Positions 50,788 through 59,258 of a DNA stretch of 64,000 nucleotides are shown here, piece after piece (the first letter of the stretch is position 1; each line of letters begins with the position of its first letter). The notes under the pieces were generated by a model, which made no database searches, was not told where the DNA came from, and worked only from the letters and a program-made list of their open reading frames with translations. Location: contig CAKUXX010000004.1 of assembly GCA_934702355.1 (NCBI GenBank), forward strand, positions 1 to 64,000. Direction: 5' to 3'. Position numbers and translations under genes: made by a program. Source of the DNA: an uncultured Methanomassiliicoccales archaeon. GTDB taxonomy: Archaea > Thermoplasmatota > Thermoplasmata > Methanomassiliicoccales > Methanomethylophilaceae.

Positions 50788-52542
50788 ATGAAGGCACTTT
50801 TTGCTGACGGCTCAGTGCGTGAGACCGAGGATGAGCTTCCGGTCATAAGGCACACGGCGTCCCATATCATGGCCCAGGCGGTCCAGAGACTGTATCCCGG
50901 TACCAAACTGGCCATCGGTCCTGCCATCGATGATGGATTCTACTACGACTTCGACAAAGAGGGCGGATTCAGCCCCGACGACCTCGAGAAGATTGAGGCC
51001 GAGATGAAGAAGATCGTCAAGGAGAACCTCAAGCTGGAGACGTACACCCTTCCCAGGGATGAGGCTATAGAGTTCCTGAAGTCGAAGGGAGAGGACTACA
51101 AGGTCCTACTCGTAGAGGACCTTCCCGCCGACGCTCCGATCAGCTTCTACAAGCAGGGCGATTTCGTCGATCTCTGCGCAGGCCCCCACGCTCTCTACAC
51201 CAAGGCCGTCAAGGCATTCAAGCTCCTCTCCATAGCGGGAGCATACTGGAGAGGCGACGAGCACAACAAGATGCTCACCAGGATCTACGGTACCGCCTTC
51301 GACAGCAAGGATGCTCTGGAGAAGTACCTCAACATGCTCGAGGAGGCCAAGAAGAGGGACCACAGGAAGCTCGGAAAGGAGCTCGGCCTGTTCGCCATAA
51401 TGGAGGAAGGCCCCGGATTCCCGTTCTTCCTGCCCAAGGGAATGGTCCTGAAGAACACGCTCATCGAGTACTGGAGGGAGCTCCACAACAGGGAGAACTA
51501 TGTGGAGATCTCCACCCCCATGATCCTCAACCAGGCCCTTTGGCTCAGGTCGGGACACTGGGATCACTACAAGGACAACATGTACACGACCACGATCGAT
51601 GATGAGATCTACTGTATCAAGCCCATGAACTGCCCCGGCGGAATGCTCGTCTACAAGACCGAGCCCAGGTCGTACAGGGACCTTCCCATCAGGATGGGGG
51701 AGCTCGGACTCGTACACAGGCACGAGAAGTCCGGTACCCTCCACGGTCTCTTCAGGGTCAGGTGCTTCACGCAGGATGATGCGCACATCTTCATGACCGA
51801 CGAGCAGGTCGAGCAGGAGATCGAGGGCGTCGTCAGGCTCATCGACGAGGTCTACAAGAAATTCGGATTCAAGTACCATGTCGAGCTGTCCACCAGGCCC
51901 GAGGATAGCATGGGTTCCGACGAGGACTGGGAGAAGGCCACCAATGCTCTCATCAACGCGATGAAGCAGATGAACCTCGACTACGTGGTCAACGAGGGCG
52001 ACGGTGCGTTCTACGGCCCCAAGATCGACTTCCACCTGGAGGACTCTCTTGGAAGGACATGGCAGTGCGGAACCATCCAGCTGGACTTCCAGATGCCCCA
52101 GAGGTTCGAGCTCGAGTACACCGGTTCGGACGGGGAGAAGCACAGGCCGATCATGCTTCACAGGGTCGCATTCGGTTCCATCGAGAGATTCATCGGAATC
52201 CTGACCGAGCACTACGCCGGTAAGTTCCCCGTTTGGCTCTCGCCCGTTCAGGTGAAGGTCCTCTCCGTGTCCGAGAAATCCTTCGGATACGCATCCGATG
52301 TCGCCGCCAAGCTCAAGGCCGCCGGAATCAGGGTGGAACTTGACAACAGGGATGAGAAGATCGGATACAAGATCCGTGAGGCCCAGCTCCAGAAGGTCCC
52401 GTACATGCTCGTCCTCGGAGAGAAGGAATCCGACGACGGTTCCATCGTGGCTGTCAGGAGCAGGGATTCCGGAGACCTTGGTGCAGTCAACACCGATGAG
52501 TTCATCGCCAAGGTCCTCAAAGAGACGAAAGAGCGCCTCTGA
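50788..52542 (+). CDS. thrS: Threonyl-tRNA synthetase, bacterial type lacking most of the TGS domain
   Basis: A 584-residue enzyme. Residues 22-200 are the bacterial SAD editing domain: 'HTASHIMAQAV' (H-x3-H) and 'CAGPH'. The class II core ('FPFFLPKGMVLKNTLIEYWRE', 'NCPGGMLVYKTEPRSYRDLPIR', 'FRVRCFTQDDAHIF') and anticodon domain follow. Most archaea instead carry an unrelated D-aminoacyl-deacylase-like editing domain. The N-terminus begins as a TGS domain ('MKALFADGSVRE') but jumps to the editing domain after about 20 residues instead of ~65. Likely acquired from bacteria, resembling clostridial ThrRS. Confidence 0.93.
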   Translation: MKALFADGSVRETEDELPVIRHTASHIMAQAVQRLYPGTKLAIGPAIDDGFYYDFDKEGGFSPDDLEKIEAEMKKIVKENLKLETYTLPRDEAIEFLKSKGEDYKVLLVEDLPADAPISFYKQGDFVDLCAGPHALYTKAVKAFKLLSIAGAYWRGDEHNKMLTRIYGTAFDSKDALEKYLNMLEEAKKRDHRKLGKELGLFAIMEEGPGFPFFLPKGMVLKNTLIEYWRELHNRENYVEISTPMILNQALWLRSGHWDHYKDNMYTTTIDDEIYCIKPMNCPGGMLVYKTEPRSYRDLPIRMGELGLVHRHEKSGTLHGLFRVRCFTQDDAHIFMTDEQVEQEIEGVVRLIDEVYKKFGFKYHVELSTRPEDSMGSDEDWEKATNALINAMKQMNLDYVVNEGDGAFYGPKIDFHLEDSLGRTWQCGTIQLDFQMPQRFELEYTGSDGEKHRPIMLHRVAFGSIERFIGILTEHYAGKFPVWLSPVQVKVLSVSEKSFGYASDVAAKLKAAGIRVELDNRDEKIGYKIREAQLQKVPYMLVLGEKESDDGSIVAVRSRDSGDLGAVNTDEFIAKVLKETKERL

Positions 52543-52550
52543 AACCAATT

Positions 52551-52588
52551 GCCGTCGACGGGGACCCCCGCCGGCGGTCTTCTTTTTT
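52551..52588 (+). terminator. Terminator of thrS
   Basis: A GC-rich dyad region (52551-52579) followed by TTCTTTTTT. The exact stem is ambiguous. Confidence 0.5.
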
Positions 52589-52715
52589 CACAAATGTCAT
52601 AGATTCGGATTGAAATCCAATCTTCGGTCCGAATTCTGTAATCTGTACAAGGGTTTGATAATGCAGAGGAGGCACGGACGGATCCGTGCCTATGGTGGTA
52701 CTTGGCTGCCGAGTT

Positions 52716-52928
52716 TCAGATCTTTATCGTGGTGACCTCTGTCGCGGTTATGGGGATGTTCGGGACGCTCAGAAGCACCAGGGCCTCTACCAGACTGTCC
52801 CAATCTTCCTCGTTGATCATCACAACATTCCCATTTTCCGTCTCGATTGTGATCTTCTCACCCTCCAGACTTCTTTTGGTAAGCTCCTCGAGCTTTTTTG
52901 TTGCTGTTTCAACGGTATATTCCGCCAT
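52716..52928 (-). CDS. Phd/YefM-like antitoxin, apparently solitary
   Basis: A 70-residue protein with the Phd/YefM layout: 'YTVETATKKLEELTKRSLEGEKITIETENGNVVMINEEDWDSLVEALVLL'. Such antitoxins bind their own promoter and a partner RelE/Doc-type toxin. No toxin gene is visible on either side: thrS lies downstream in the opposite orientation and only short frames lie upstream. A perfect 18-bp operator sits three bases before the ATG. Family confident; the missing toxin is the oddity. Confidence 0.75.
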   Translation of the reverse strand: MAEYTVETATKKLEELTKRSLEGEKITIETENGNVVMINEEDWDSLVEALVLLSVPNIPITATEVTTIKI

Positions 52929-52930
52929 GA

Positions 52931-52948
52931 ATTAGACAAATGTCTAAT
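52931..52948. promoter_or_regulatory. 18-bp perfect operator of the antitoxin gene
   Basis: ATTAGACA (52931-52938) and TGTCTAAT (52941-52948) are exact inverted copies separated by AA, between a TCATATATC TATA element and the start codon at 52928. This placement is ideal for autorepression. Confidence 0.75.
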
Positions 52949-53063
52949 GATATATGAAATTATCTATGCGGATGAATAGTGATTCGATTAAAGAGTACAT
53001 TAATGAACAATCAATGCAAAAAAGGCACAACAGATGCGCTGTGAAAAATATTGAAGGAATTAA

Positions 53064-53089
53064 GGTCCTGGTCCCGAGGGGCCAGGGCC
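53064..53089 (-). terminator. Strong hairpin downstream of the 32-residue microprotein gene
   Basis: GGTCCTGGTCC pairs with GGGCCAGGGCC (11 bp with two G-U pairs) around CGAG, 36 bases past the microprotein stop. In the leftward sense it is followed by TTAATTCC and a T-rich stretch. Confidence 0.55.
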
Positions 53090-53124
53090 ATGCCGATTGT
53101 CGCTCGGATCGATCGGAAAGAAGT

Positions 53125-53223
53125 TCAGATCTTGGCGGCAGTCTGCTCTCTGGCTTCGTGTCTCTTTTCCCTGGCTTCTTTCCTTTCTTTTCTCTTTGCG
53201 ATCGCATCAGCTCTCTTGCCCAT
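53125..53223 (-). CDS. 32-residue charged microprotein
   Basis: A short frame, MGKRADAIAKRKERKEARE and then KRHEAREQTAAKI, that is almost all Lys/Arg/Glu/Ala and would form one amphipathic charged helix. A good Shine-Dalgarno AGGTGAG lies five to six bases before the ATG, a TTTTAAATCC promoter element about 100 bases upstream and a strong hairpin downstream. The composition resembles small ribosome-associated proteins, but I know no family. It is absent from length-limited gene calls. Confidence 0.5.
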   Translation of the reverse strand: MGKRADAIAKRKERKEAREKRHEAREQTAAKI

Positions 53224-53425
53224 ATTTCTCACCTTTTACTTCATACGAAGTCGGCGTGGCGGGAGGAGACTCATTTCAGGTGGGCCTTCTCCTCCGCGGC
53301 TCCAATATGTCCTACTCACGGACTAGGATTTAAAACTGACGATTATCCTGCGTAATCATGCGAAACATCGTCGAAAAAGCGTAAATAAGAAGGTTTGAAA
53401 AAAGGTTTAGGGTCCGCAGGTCCGT

Positions 53426-54838
53426 TCAATCCTGAATGACGCGGACTTGGATCTTCTTGTCCTTGTACTTGGCCTTCGGGAGGTCCATGGTCATCCTGTT
53501 GCCGAAATCCTTGTGGACTTCCACGATGGATGATTCGGGACCGACGGTGATCTTACCGATGGAGACGTCCCTGACCCTGGCGTTGCGGATGATGAAGTCG
53601 GCAAGGGAGACCTTTCCCATTCCGTCATTCTTTCCGAGGTTGATCTCGAACTTGCACATTCCGAAGACGTCGGAAATCTGGTCATAGTCGATGACCTTCT
53701 TGATCGTGTCCTTCTGTCCGGGCTCGACCTCGGGCACATCCCTCTTCTCGATGTCCATTCCGGTGCGCATCTCGAACTCTTTGATGAGGTGCTCCTCTTC
53801 GGCGGTGACGAAGGATACTGCGGTACCCTCTTTGCCTGCCCTTCCGGTCCTTCCGATGCGGTGGATGTAGGTGTCGATGTCGTCGGGCATATCGTAGTTG
53901 ATGACGTATGTGATGTCATCAACGTCCAGGCCCCTTGCGGCAACGTCCGTAGCGATGAGGATGTCGGTCTCATCCTCTTTGAAATCGGACATGACCTTCT
54001 CCCTCTTGGACTGGGGCATGTCGCCGTGGATGGCCTCGACCTTGTATCCGTACTTGGTCAGCCTCTCGTCGAGGGTGTCAACCATCTTCTTGGTCTGGCA
54101 GAAGATGATCGCCTTGGGCTTGTCGATGTCGAGGATCCTGCAGAGGGCCCAGGACTTGTTCCTCCTTCCGACGGAGATATAGTACTGCTTCGTCAGATCG
54201 AGGACGACCTCGTCCTTGGAGACGGAGATCTCCTTGGGGTTCTTCATGTAGTCGAATGCAAGCTGTTTCACATTCTCCTGCATGGTGGCCGAGAAGAGCA
54301 TCGTGTGCCTCTCGGCGGGCATGCTCTTGAGTATGTACTCGATATCGTCGACGAATCCCATGTCGAGCATCCTGTCGGCCTCGTCGAGGACCATGACGGA
54401 GATCTCGCTGAGGTTCAGGACCTTCCTGTTGACCATGTCCCTGACACGTCCGGGGGTTCCTGCGACGATGTCGCATCCGGCCTTCAGTTTCTTGATCTGT
54501 CCTTCGATGCTCGCACCGCCGTAGATGGGGACGCACACATGTCCGGAGTATTTGGCGAGTTTTTCGAGTTCTCCCGCAACCTGGTTGGCAAGCTCCCTTG
54601 TCGGAACGAGGACTATGGCCGAAGGGACCTTTCCGCCTGCCTCTATGGTGGCCAGGACGATGGATCCGTAGGCGCCTGTCTTTCCGGTACCGGTCTGAGC
54701 CTGTGCGAACATGTCGCAGCCTTTGATTCCCAGCGGGATTGAATTTACCTGGATGGGTGTGGGCTCTGTCCAGCCCATGTCTTCCATGGCTTTGGCGACA
54801 TCCTCGGGGATGCCCACATCTGTAAAATTGGAGATCAT
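53426..54838 (-). CDS. DEAD-box RNA helicase
   Basis: A 470-residue protein with Q motif ('TEPTPIQVNSIP'), Walker A 'AQTGTGKT' (about residue 50), 'VLDEADRMLD' (motif II), 'SATM' (motif III) and 'HRIGRTGRAGKEG' (motif VI). The C-terminal ~75 residues form a DbpA-type RNA-binding domain ('MCKFEINLGKNDGMGKVSLADFIIRNARV'), which targets the large-subunit rRNA in bacteria. It probably assists ribosome assembly or RNA remodelling. Confidence 0.95.
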   Translation of the reverse strand: MISNFTDVGIPEDVAKAMEDMGWTEPTPIQVNSIPLGIKGCDMFAQAQTGTGKTGAYGSIVLATIEAGGKVPSAIVLVPTRELANQVAGELEKLAKYSGHVCVPIYGGASIEGQIKKLKAGCDIVAGTPGRVRDMVNRKVLNLSEISVMVLDEADRMLDMGFVDDIEYILKSMPAERHTMLFSATMQENVKQLAFDYMKNPKEISVSKDEVVLDLTKQYYISVGRRNKSWALCRILDIDKPKAIIFCQTKKMVDTLDERLTKYGYKVEAIHGDMPQSKREKVMSDFKEDETDILIATDVAARGLDVDDITYVINYDMPDDIDTYIHRIGRTGRAGKEGTAVSFVTAEEEHLIKEFEMRTGMDIEKRDVPEVEPGQKDTIKKVIDYDQISDVFGMCKFEINLGKNDGMGKVSLADFIIRNARVRDVSIGKITVGPESSIVEVHKDFGNRMTMDLPKAKYKDKKIQVRVIQD

Positions 54839-55000
54839 TTACATCACTGATCTGAAACTCTGCCTGGGACACAACCCAGACGATTTCCTCTTATCGGCAG
54901 GACGTACCTGTTCATACTTTATAAATCTAGTATATAAGGGACGCATGCACGGCCCAGGATCGGTCAGGACCGGGGCCGTCACAGATGAGGTCGAGACAAC

Positions 55001-55684
55001 ATGATAGTGACTTACTGGTCTGATTTCTCATGTCCCTTCTGCTACATAGCCGAGGCGAGGATCAGGAGGGCGATGCGTGAGATGGGCATAACCGAGCAGT
55101 GCAGGATGGATTTCAAGTCATTCAGGCTGAATCCCATGGCCAAGATCGTGCCGTCGCATCCTATATTCGACAGCTATGCCAAGCGCTACGGTCCCGAATC
55201 CGCCAGGATGCAGATCGAGCGCATCGACGAGATGGCCGCAGGGGAGGGATTAGATTTCCATTACGGAACGGCCCTCAACTCCAACACGATGGATGCGCAC
55301 CGTCTGACGAAGCATGCCTATTCGATCGGCAGGGATTTCGGAGACAGGTTCGCGGACAGGCTCTGCGAGGCGTTCTTCAGAGAGAACCGCGTTTTGGCGG
55401 ATCACAACGTGCTTCTGGACATCGCGGACGAGATGGGGATGGACCATGATGAGGCCGTATCGGTGCTCGACTCGCTCAAGTACAAGGAGCAGGTCCTCGC
55501 GGACGAGGGCGAGGCCCATTCGTACGGCATCACGGCGGTCCCGTTCTTCATAGTCAACGGGAGGTACGGGATCCCGGGTGCGGTGGACATCGAGGATTTC
55601 AAGCGCATACTGAAGGCTGCTTTGGACGAAGAGGATGCGGAATCGGTGGAAGGTTCCGTGTGCGGCCCGGACGGATGCCGCTGA
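55001..55684 (+). CDS. DsbA/FrnE family thiol oxidoreductase
   Basis: A 227-residue thioredoxin-fold protein with 'SDFSCPFCYIAEARI' (CxxC, residues ~11-14), a helical insertion, and 'EAHSYGITAVPFFIVNGRYGIPGA' with the cis-Pro. The C-terminal 'VCGPDGC' pair is characteristic of FrnE-like members. No signal peptide, so it acts in the cytoplasm. GAGGTCGAG precedes the ATG. Confidence 0.88.
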   Translation: MIVTYWSDFSCPFCYIAEARIRRAMREMGITEQCRMDFKSFRLNPMAKIVPSHPIFDSYAKRYGPESARMQIERIDEMAAGEGLDFHYGTALNSNTMDAHRLTKHAYSIGRDFGDRFADRLCEAFFRENRVLADHNVLLDIADEMGMDHDEAVSVLDSLKYKEQVLADEGEAHSYGITAVPFFIVNGRYGIPGAVDIEDFKRILKAALDEEDAESVEGSVCGPDGCR

Positions 55685-55778
55685 CATATCCCTAATGTGA
55701 TGCGTTTGTCGCAGTGGTGGTCCGAGTCGGCGATTCGATATGTTTATATCAGATGAGAATATCCTCGGATTACTACGT

Positions 55779-55851
55779 GTGGACGTGGTGTAGCTGGTTA
55801 TCACTTGACCTTGCCAAGGTTAGAACTCGGGTTCGAATCCCGGCGTCCGCA
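55779..55851 (+). tRNA. tRNA-Gly (anticodon GCC)
   Basis: GTGGACG pairs with CGTCCGC, the anticodon stem TGACC/GGTTA encloses TTGCCAA (anticodon GCC), and the T-arm has CGGGTTCGAATCCCG. Discriminator A; no encoded CCA. A GTTTATATC TATA box lies about 32 bases upstream. Confidence 0.95.
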
Positions 55852-55913
55852 CTCATTCTCTACATTCACATTCTTCGGCAACTCTTATATGCGGTATCCG
55901 TATCGTGCGACAC

Positions 55914-57161
55914 ATGATTCAGTGTCCGCGTGGCACCAGGGATTTCCTCCCTGATGAGATGGAGAGGCGTAGGTTCTTCGAGAACAGGCTCAGGGGCACC
56001 GCCAAGATTCACGGTTTCAGGGAGACGGAGACTCCGATATTCGAGGATGCGGAGCTCTTCATCCTGAGGTCCGGTCCGAATGTTCTGAAGGAGCTCTATT
56101 CCTTTGAGGACAAAGGCGGAAGGCAGATAGCTCTGCGTCCCGAGATGACGGCCCCTGCGATCAGGATGTTCGTCAACGGGATGAGCAACGACCCCAAGCC
56201 GATCAAGATATTCTACTTCGGTCAGTGCTTCAGGTACGAGAGACCTCAGAGCGGCAGATACAGGGAGTTCTTCCAGTTCGGTGCGGAGATCATCGGCGGA
56301 GCGACTCCGGAGACGGATGCGGAGGCCATCGCCGCGGCATCCGACATGATCAAGGAGCTCGGTCTCAAGGACTACAGGCTCAGGATCGGACACATAGGCG
56401 TCCTGAGGCAGAGGATCGCCGACGCAGGCGTCCCCAAGGAGAGGACCGCGGAGGTCCTGCAGAAGCTCGACAAGAAGCTCTACGACGAGGCCCGCCCCAT
56501 CCTTGCGGACATGGGCGTCTCCGAGGCGGATATGGAGGACATATTCGCACTCACCGAGACCGTCGGCGGCACCGAGGTCCTGGACAGGGTCCCGGGAGAG
56601 GCCGGAGGCTGGCTCAGGCAGGTCGTCAACTATCTGGACGCCATGGGTGTGAAGGATGTGGAGATCGACCTCGGCGTCGTCAGGGGACTCGATTACTACA
56701 CTGGAATGGTCTTCGAGGCGGAGGCTCCCGCACTCGGTGCGGAGAAGCAGATCTGCGGCGGAGGATCGTACACCCTCTCCGAGCTCTTCGGAGGCGAGAA
56801 GGTGTTCTCCACAGGATTCGCGATTGGATTCGACAGGATCCTCCTTGCACTGGAGAAGGAGGGCATGACGTACGAGCCCAGGGGCATCGACGCCTATGTC
56901 ATCTCCGTAACGGACGATGTCAGGATGAAGAGCGCCGAGATCGTCGCCAAGCTGAGGTCCTCGGGACTTTCCGCGGACATCGACATCATGGGCAGGAAGA
57001 TGGCGAAGGCTCTGAAGTTCGCATCATCCGCCAGGGCGAGATATGCCGTGATCGTCGGTTCCAAAGAGCTCGAGGAGGATTCCGTCACCCTGAGGGACAT
57101 GTCCACGGGGGAGCAGGTCCTTGTGAAGATCGACGAGATCGCAGACAGGATCCGCGCATAA
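55914..57161 (+). CDS. hisS: Histidyl-tRNA synthetase
   Basis: A 415-residue class II HisRS: 'MIQCPRGTRDFLPDEM' at the start, motif 2 'RYERPQSGRYREFFQFGAEIIGG' and the His-specific 'GVVRGLDYYTGMVFEAEAP', with a C-terminal anticodon domain. ATG 55914 lies 26 bases after TTATAT (55885-55890), so it is probably leaderless. Its stop is TAA, followed by a terminator. Confidence 0.95.
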   Translation: MIQCPRGTRDFLPDEMERRRFFENRLRGTAKIHGFRETETPIFEDAELFILRSGPNVLKELYSFEDKGGRQIALRPEMTAPAIRMFVNGMSNDPKPIKIFYFGQCFRYERPQSGRYREFFQFGAEIIGGATPETDAEAIAAASDMIKELGLKDYRLRIGHIGVLRQRIADAGVPKERTAEVLQKLDKKLYDEARPILADMGVSEADMEDIFALTETVGGTEVLDRVPGEAGGWLRQVVNYLDAMGVKDVEIDLGVVRGLDYYTGMVFEAEAPALGAEKQICGGGSYTLSELFGGEKVFSTGFAIGFDRILLALEKEGMTYEPRGIDAYVISVTDDVRMKSAEIVAKLRSSGLSADIDIMGRKMAKALKFASSARARYAVIVGSKELEEDSVTLRDMSTGEQVLVKIDEIADRIRA

Positions 57162-57171
57162 AACTACAGAG

Positions 57172-57189
57172 GGGGTGGTCACCCACCCC
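57172..57189 (+). terminator. Terminator of hisS
   Basis: GGGGTGG / CCACCCC around TCAC, followed by TTAAATGATTTTTTC, between hisS and a convergent gene. Confidence 0.7.
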
Positions 57190-57202
57190 TTAAATGATTT
57201 TT

Positions 57203-57616
57203 TCAACCCAGGAAGAAACCCTTCACACGGGGTCTGAAAAGGTAGAAGATTATCACCAATTGGACTAGGACGCCCAACAGTACCGTGAAGTTGCCTATCA
57301 CCATGTTGTATATGTTGAACAGCAGGCCCAGGCCGACGATTATCACAGACAGATCCCACATGATGCTCCAGCCCTTGTAGAATCCGTAGGCGACTCCGGC
57401 CACGATCAATCCGCAAACGAGCATGACGATTCCGCTTGCCGTGCCAAGGCCTTTCAGGGCATCCAAATCCGGATTCTGGTTTACCAGATCCTGAATGAAC
57501 GTTTCTCCGAGTCCGATGATCATAATCCCGCCTATGATGAGGACCAATGCACCGAGAAAATACAGGATCGCGAGTATCGTGATCAGCAGAGGACGGCTTC
57601 TTGAGTTCTCCGACAT
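57203..57616 (-). CDS. Small four-span membrane protein
   Basis: A 137-residue hydrophobic protein with spans near residues 10-30, 57-78, 82-100 and 105-125, and a basic tail. It resembles generic DUF-type integral membrane proteins; no family assigned. ATG 57616 follows CGATAAATAC by about 27 bases (leaderless). First gene on the left of an envelope-related cluster. Confidence 0.65.
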   Translation of the reverse strand: MSENSRSRPLLITILAILYFLGALVLIIGGIMIIGLGETFIQDLVNQNPDLDALKGLGTASGIVMLVCGLIVAGVAYGFYKGWSIMWDLSVIIVGLGLLFNIYNMVIGNFTVLLGVLVQLVIIFYLFRPRVKGFFLG

Positions 57617-57720
57617 GTATGACGGATTCACGTATTCAGTATTTATCGATTGCATATTGACAATGCAAAGTGCGTTATGTACTGCTTTATATGCGCGTGT
57701 GCATGCGACTCTCGGTAACA

Positions 57721-58350
57721 ATGTCAATCCTTTTAGCAGAGGGGGAGCAGGTCATCCGCAAATACAACTGCGTGAGTGCGAATTATGCGTCCTCCGACAA
57801 GAATCTTGACAACATGGGCATCAGAAAGAAGAGGGCGGACACCGACGGTGTTGTCGTGGTGACCAATAAGAGGGTCATCTACTATGCCGAGTCCCGCACA
57901 TCGAAGGGCTCCAACCTCCCTTCCATGCACCTTCAGGAGGCATTCATCGATCGTGTCGCATCCACGGAGTTCATCCAGGCAGACGGTAAGAAGAACGCCG
58001 CATTCCCAATAGCGCTGGTCGTTATCGGACTCCTCGTCCTCATGTTCGGCATCCTGGACAAGACGAATCTGATGTATATCGTCCCCGGAATCGCAGTTCT
58101 GGCCATCGGGGCCATGCTCACAGTTCTCTCCCTGACCGGTGCTGGTGCTCTCGTGATGATGAAGATCAACACAGTCTCCACCGAGACAGGCATCCACGTT
58201 TCCGGTATCAGCCGCAAGGACGAGCAGGCCATCGCATTCTACATGGTCCCCACCGAGGACTTCAGGAAGATGGCCGCCGAGATCGGCGCTCTGATCCTTG
58301 ACATCCAGGCCAACGGCGACGGATGCATCGCCAAATGGACATCGCAGTGA
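57721..58350 (+). CDS. PH-like domain membrane protein, copy 1
   Basis: A 209-residue protein: N-terminal ~80 residues with a bacterial-PH-like pattern ('LLAEGEQVIRKYNC…GVVVVTNKRVIYYAES'), two membrane spans (about residues 97-117 and 121-145) and a short cytoplasmic tail. The next gene encodes a related N-terminal domain, so they are tandem paralogues. CTTTATATG lies about 32 bases upstream. Function unknown. Confidence 0.7.
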   Translation: MSILLAEGEQVIRKYNCVSANYASSDKNLDNMGIRKKRADTDGVVVVTNKRVIYYAESRTSKGSNLPSMHLQEAFIDRVASTEFIQADGKKNAAFPIALVVIGLLVLMFGILDKTNLMYIVPGIAVLAIGAMLTVLSLTGAGALVMMKINTVSTETGIHVSGISRKDEQAIAFYMVPTEDFRKMAAEIGALILDIQANGDGCIAKWTSQ

Positions 58351-58358
58351 GTGATCCC

Positions 58359-59258
58359 ATGGATGATATGAAACTCGCCGACGGCGAGCGCATCGTCCGC
58401 ACATACCGTTGCACGGCCACGGACGGATGCAGGGTCATCGCGGGGACCGCACTGCCCACGAAGAGGTCCAAATACGATTCGGAGGGGACCGTGACGGTCA
58501 CCAACAGGAGGTTGGTATACTCCATGACCGCCAGATCCCGGAAGGGTGACAGCATGATCCGTCAGGAGGTCAGGATCTCGGACATAACCTCGATCTCGGC
58601 CCTGGTGGCGAAGTTCGGTCGCGACATCCGCGTTCCGATGATGATGGTCATCCTGGGATTCATCCTGATGTTCGCCCCGTTCGTCTATGCCACCGAGACA
58701 GGCATGCTGGACCACGGGCAGGACTACAAGGACGGATACAATGTGGGGACGGAGCTCGGATACTACGAGAAGTATCTGGGCGTGATCTCGGCCGGAACGG
58801 TCAAGAACACCATCCCGTCGGGATATTCCGCACCCGAGTACGATGCATTCGGCTCCTCCGAATATGTGAAGGGGTACGAAGAAGGTGTCAAAGCAGGCGA
58901 GGACCGTGCCAAATCGGATATCGAGGGGCAGAAGCCCTTCGCAGTCCCGTCCGATCTCAGGATGGGCGTCGGGATCGAAGGTGCGATCGTAGCGGTCGCC
59001 GTTATCGGAGCAGTCGTGTTCGTGATGGGTTCGGTCCTGTATGCGATATCTTCCAGGACCAAGGATTGGGTCCGTTTCGAACTCGGTTCCGGAGCAGGGG
59101 CGGGAGTATGCCTCAAGTCGTTCGCATCCGGAGAGGATGCAAGTGCCATAGGCCCGCTGTCCGCATCCGAGGGGTATTCTCAGATGGTCGGAGAGCTCGG
59201 TTCGCTCATCGCAGAGCTCAGGACAAAGGAATCAACAGAGACTGGGGTGAGGGTGTGA
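58359..59258 (+). CDS. PH-like domain membrane protein, copy 2
   Basis: A 299-residue protein sharing the N-terminal pattern of its neighbour ('KLADGERIVRTYRC…GTVTVTNRRLVYSMTARSRKG'), then a span (about residues 96-116), an extracytoplasmic insert of ~100 residues ('GQDYKDGYNVGTELGYYEKYLG…'), and a second span (about 210-232). ATG 58359 lies eight bases after the copy 1 stop. It overlaps the BspA-like gene (GTGA), so the three are co-transcribed. Confidence 0.7.
   Translation: MDDMKLADGERIVRTYRCTATDGCRVIAGTALPTKRSKYDSEGTVTVTNRRLVYSMTARSRKGDSMIRQEVRISDITSISALVAKFGRDIRVPMMMVILGFILMFAPFVYATETGMLDHGQDYKDGYNVGTELGYYEKYLGVISAGTVKNTIPSGYSAPEYDAFGSSEYVKGYEEGVKAGEDRAKSDIEGQKPFAVPSDLRMGVGIEGAIVAVAVIGAVVFVMGSVLYAISSRTKDWVRFELGSGAGAGVCLKSFASGEDASAIGPLSASEGYSQMVGELGSLIAELRTKESTETGVRV

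Noticed and set aside
51106..52548. 480-codon minus-strand frame
   Set aside because: Antisense of thrS.
52954..53355. 133-codon plus-strand frame next to the antitoxin, considered as a toxin
   Set aside because: Runs antisense through the microprotein and its hairpin, with no RelE, Doc or other toxin features and no ribosome-binding site.
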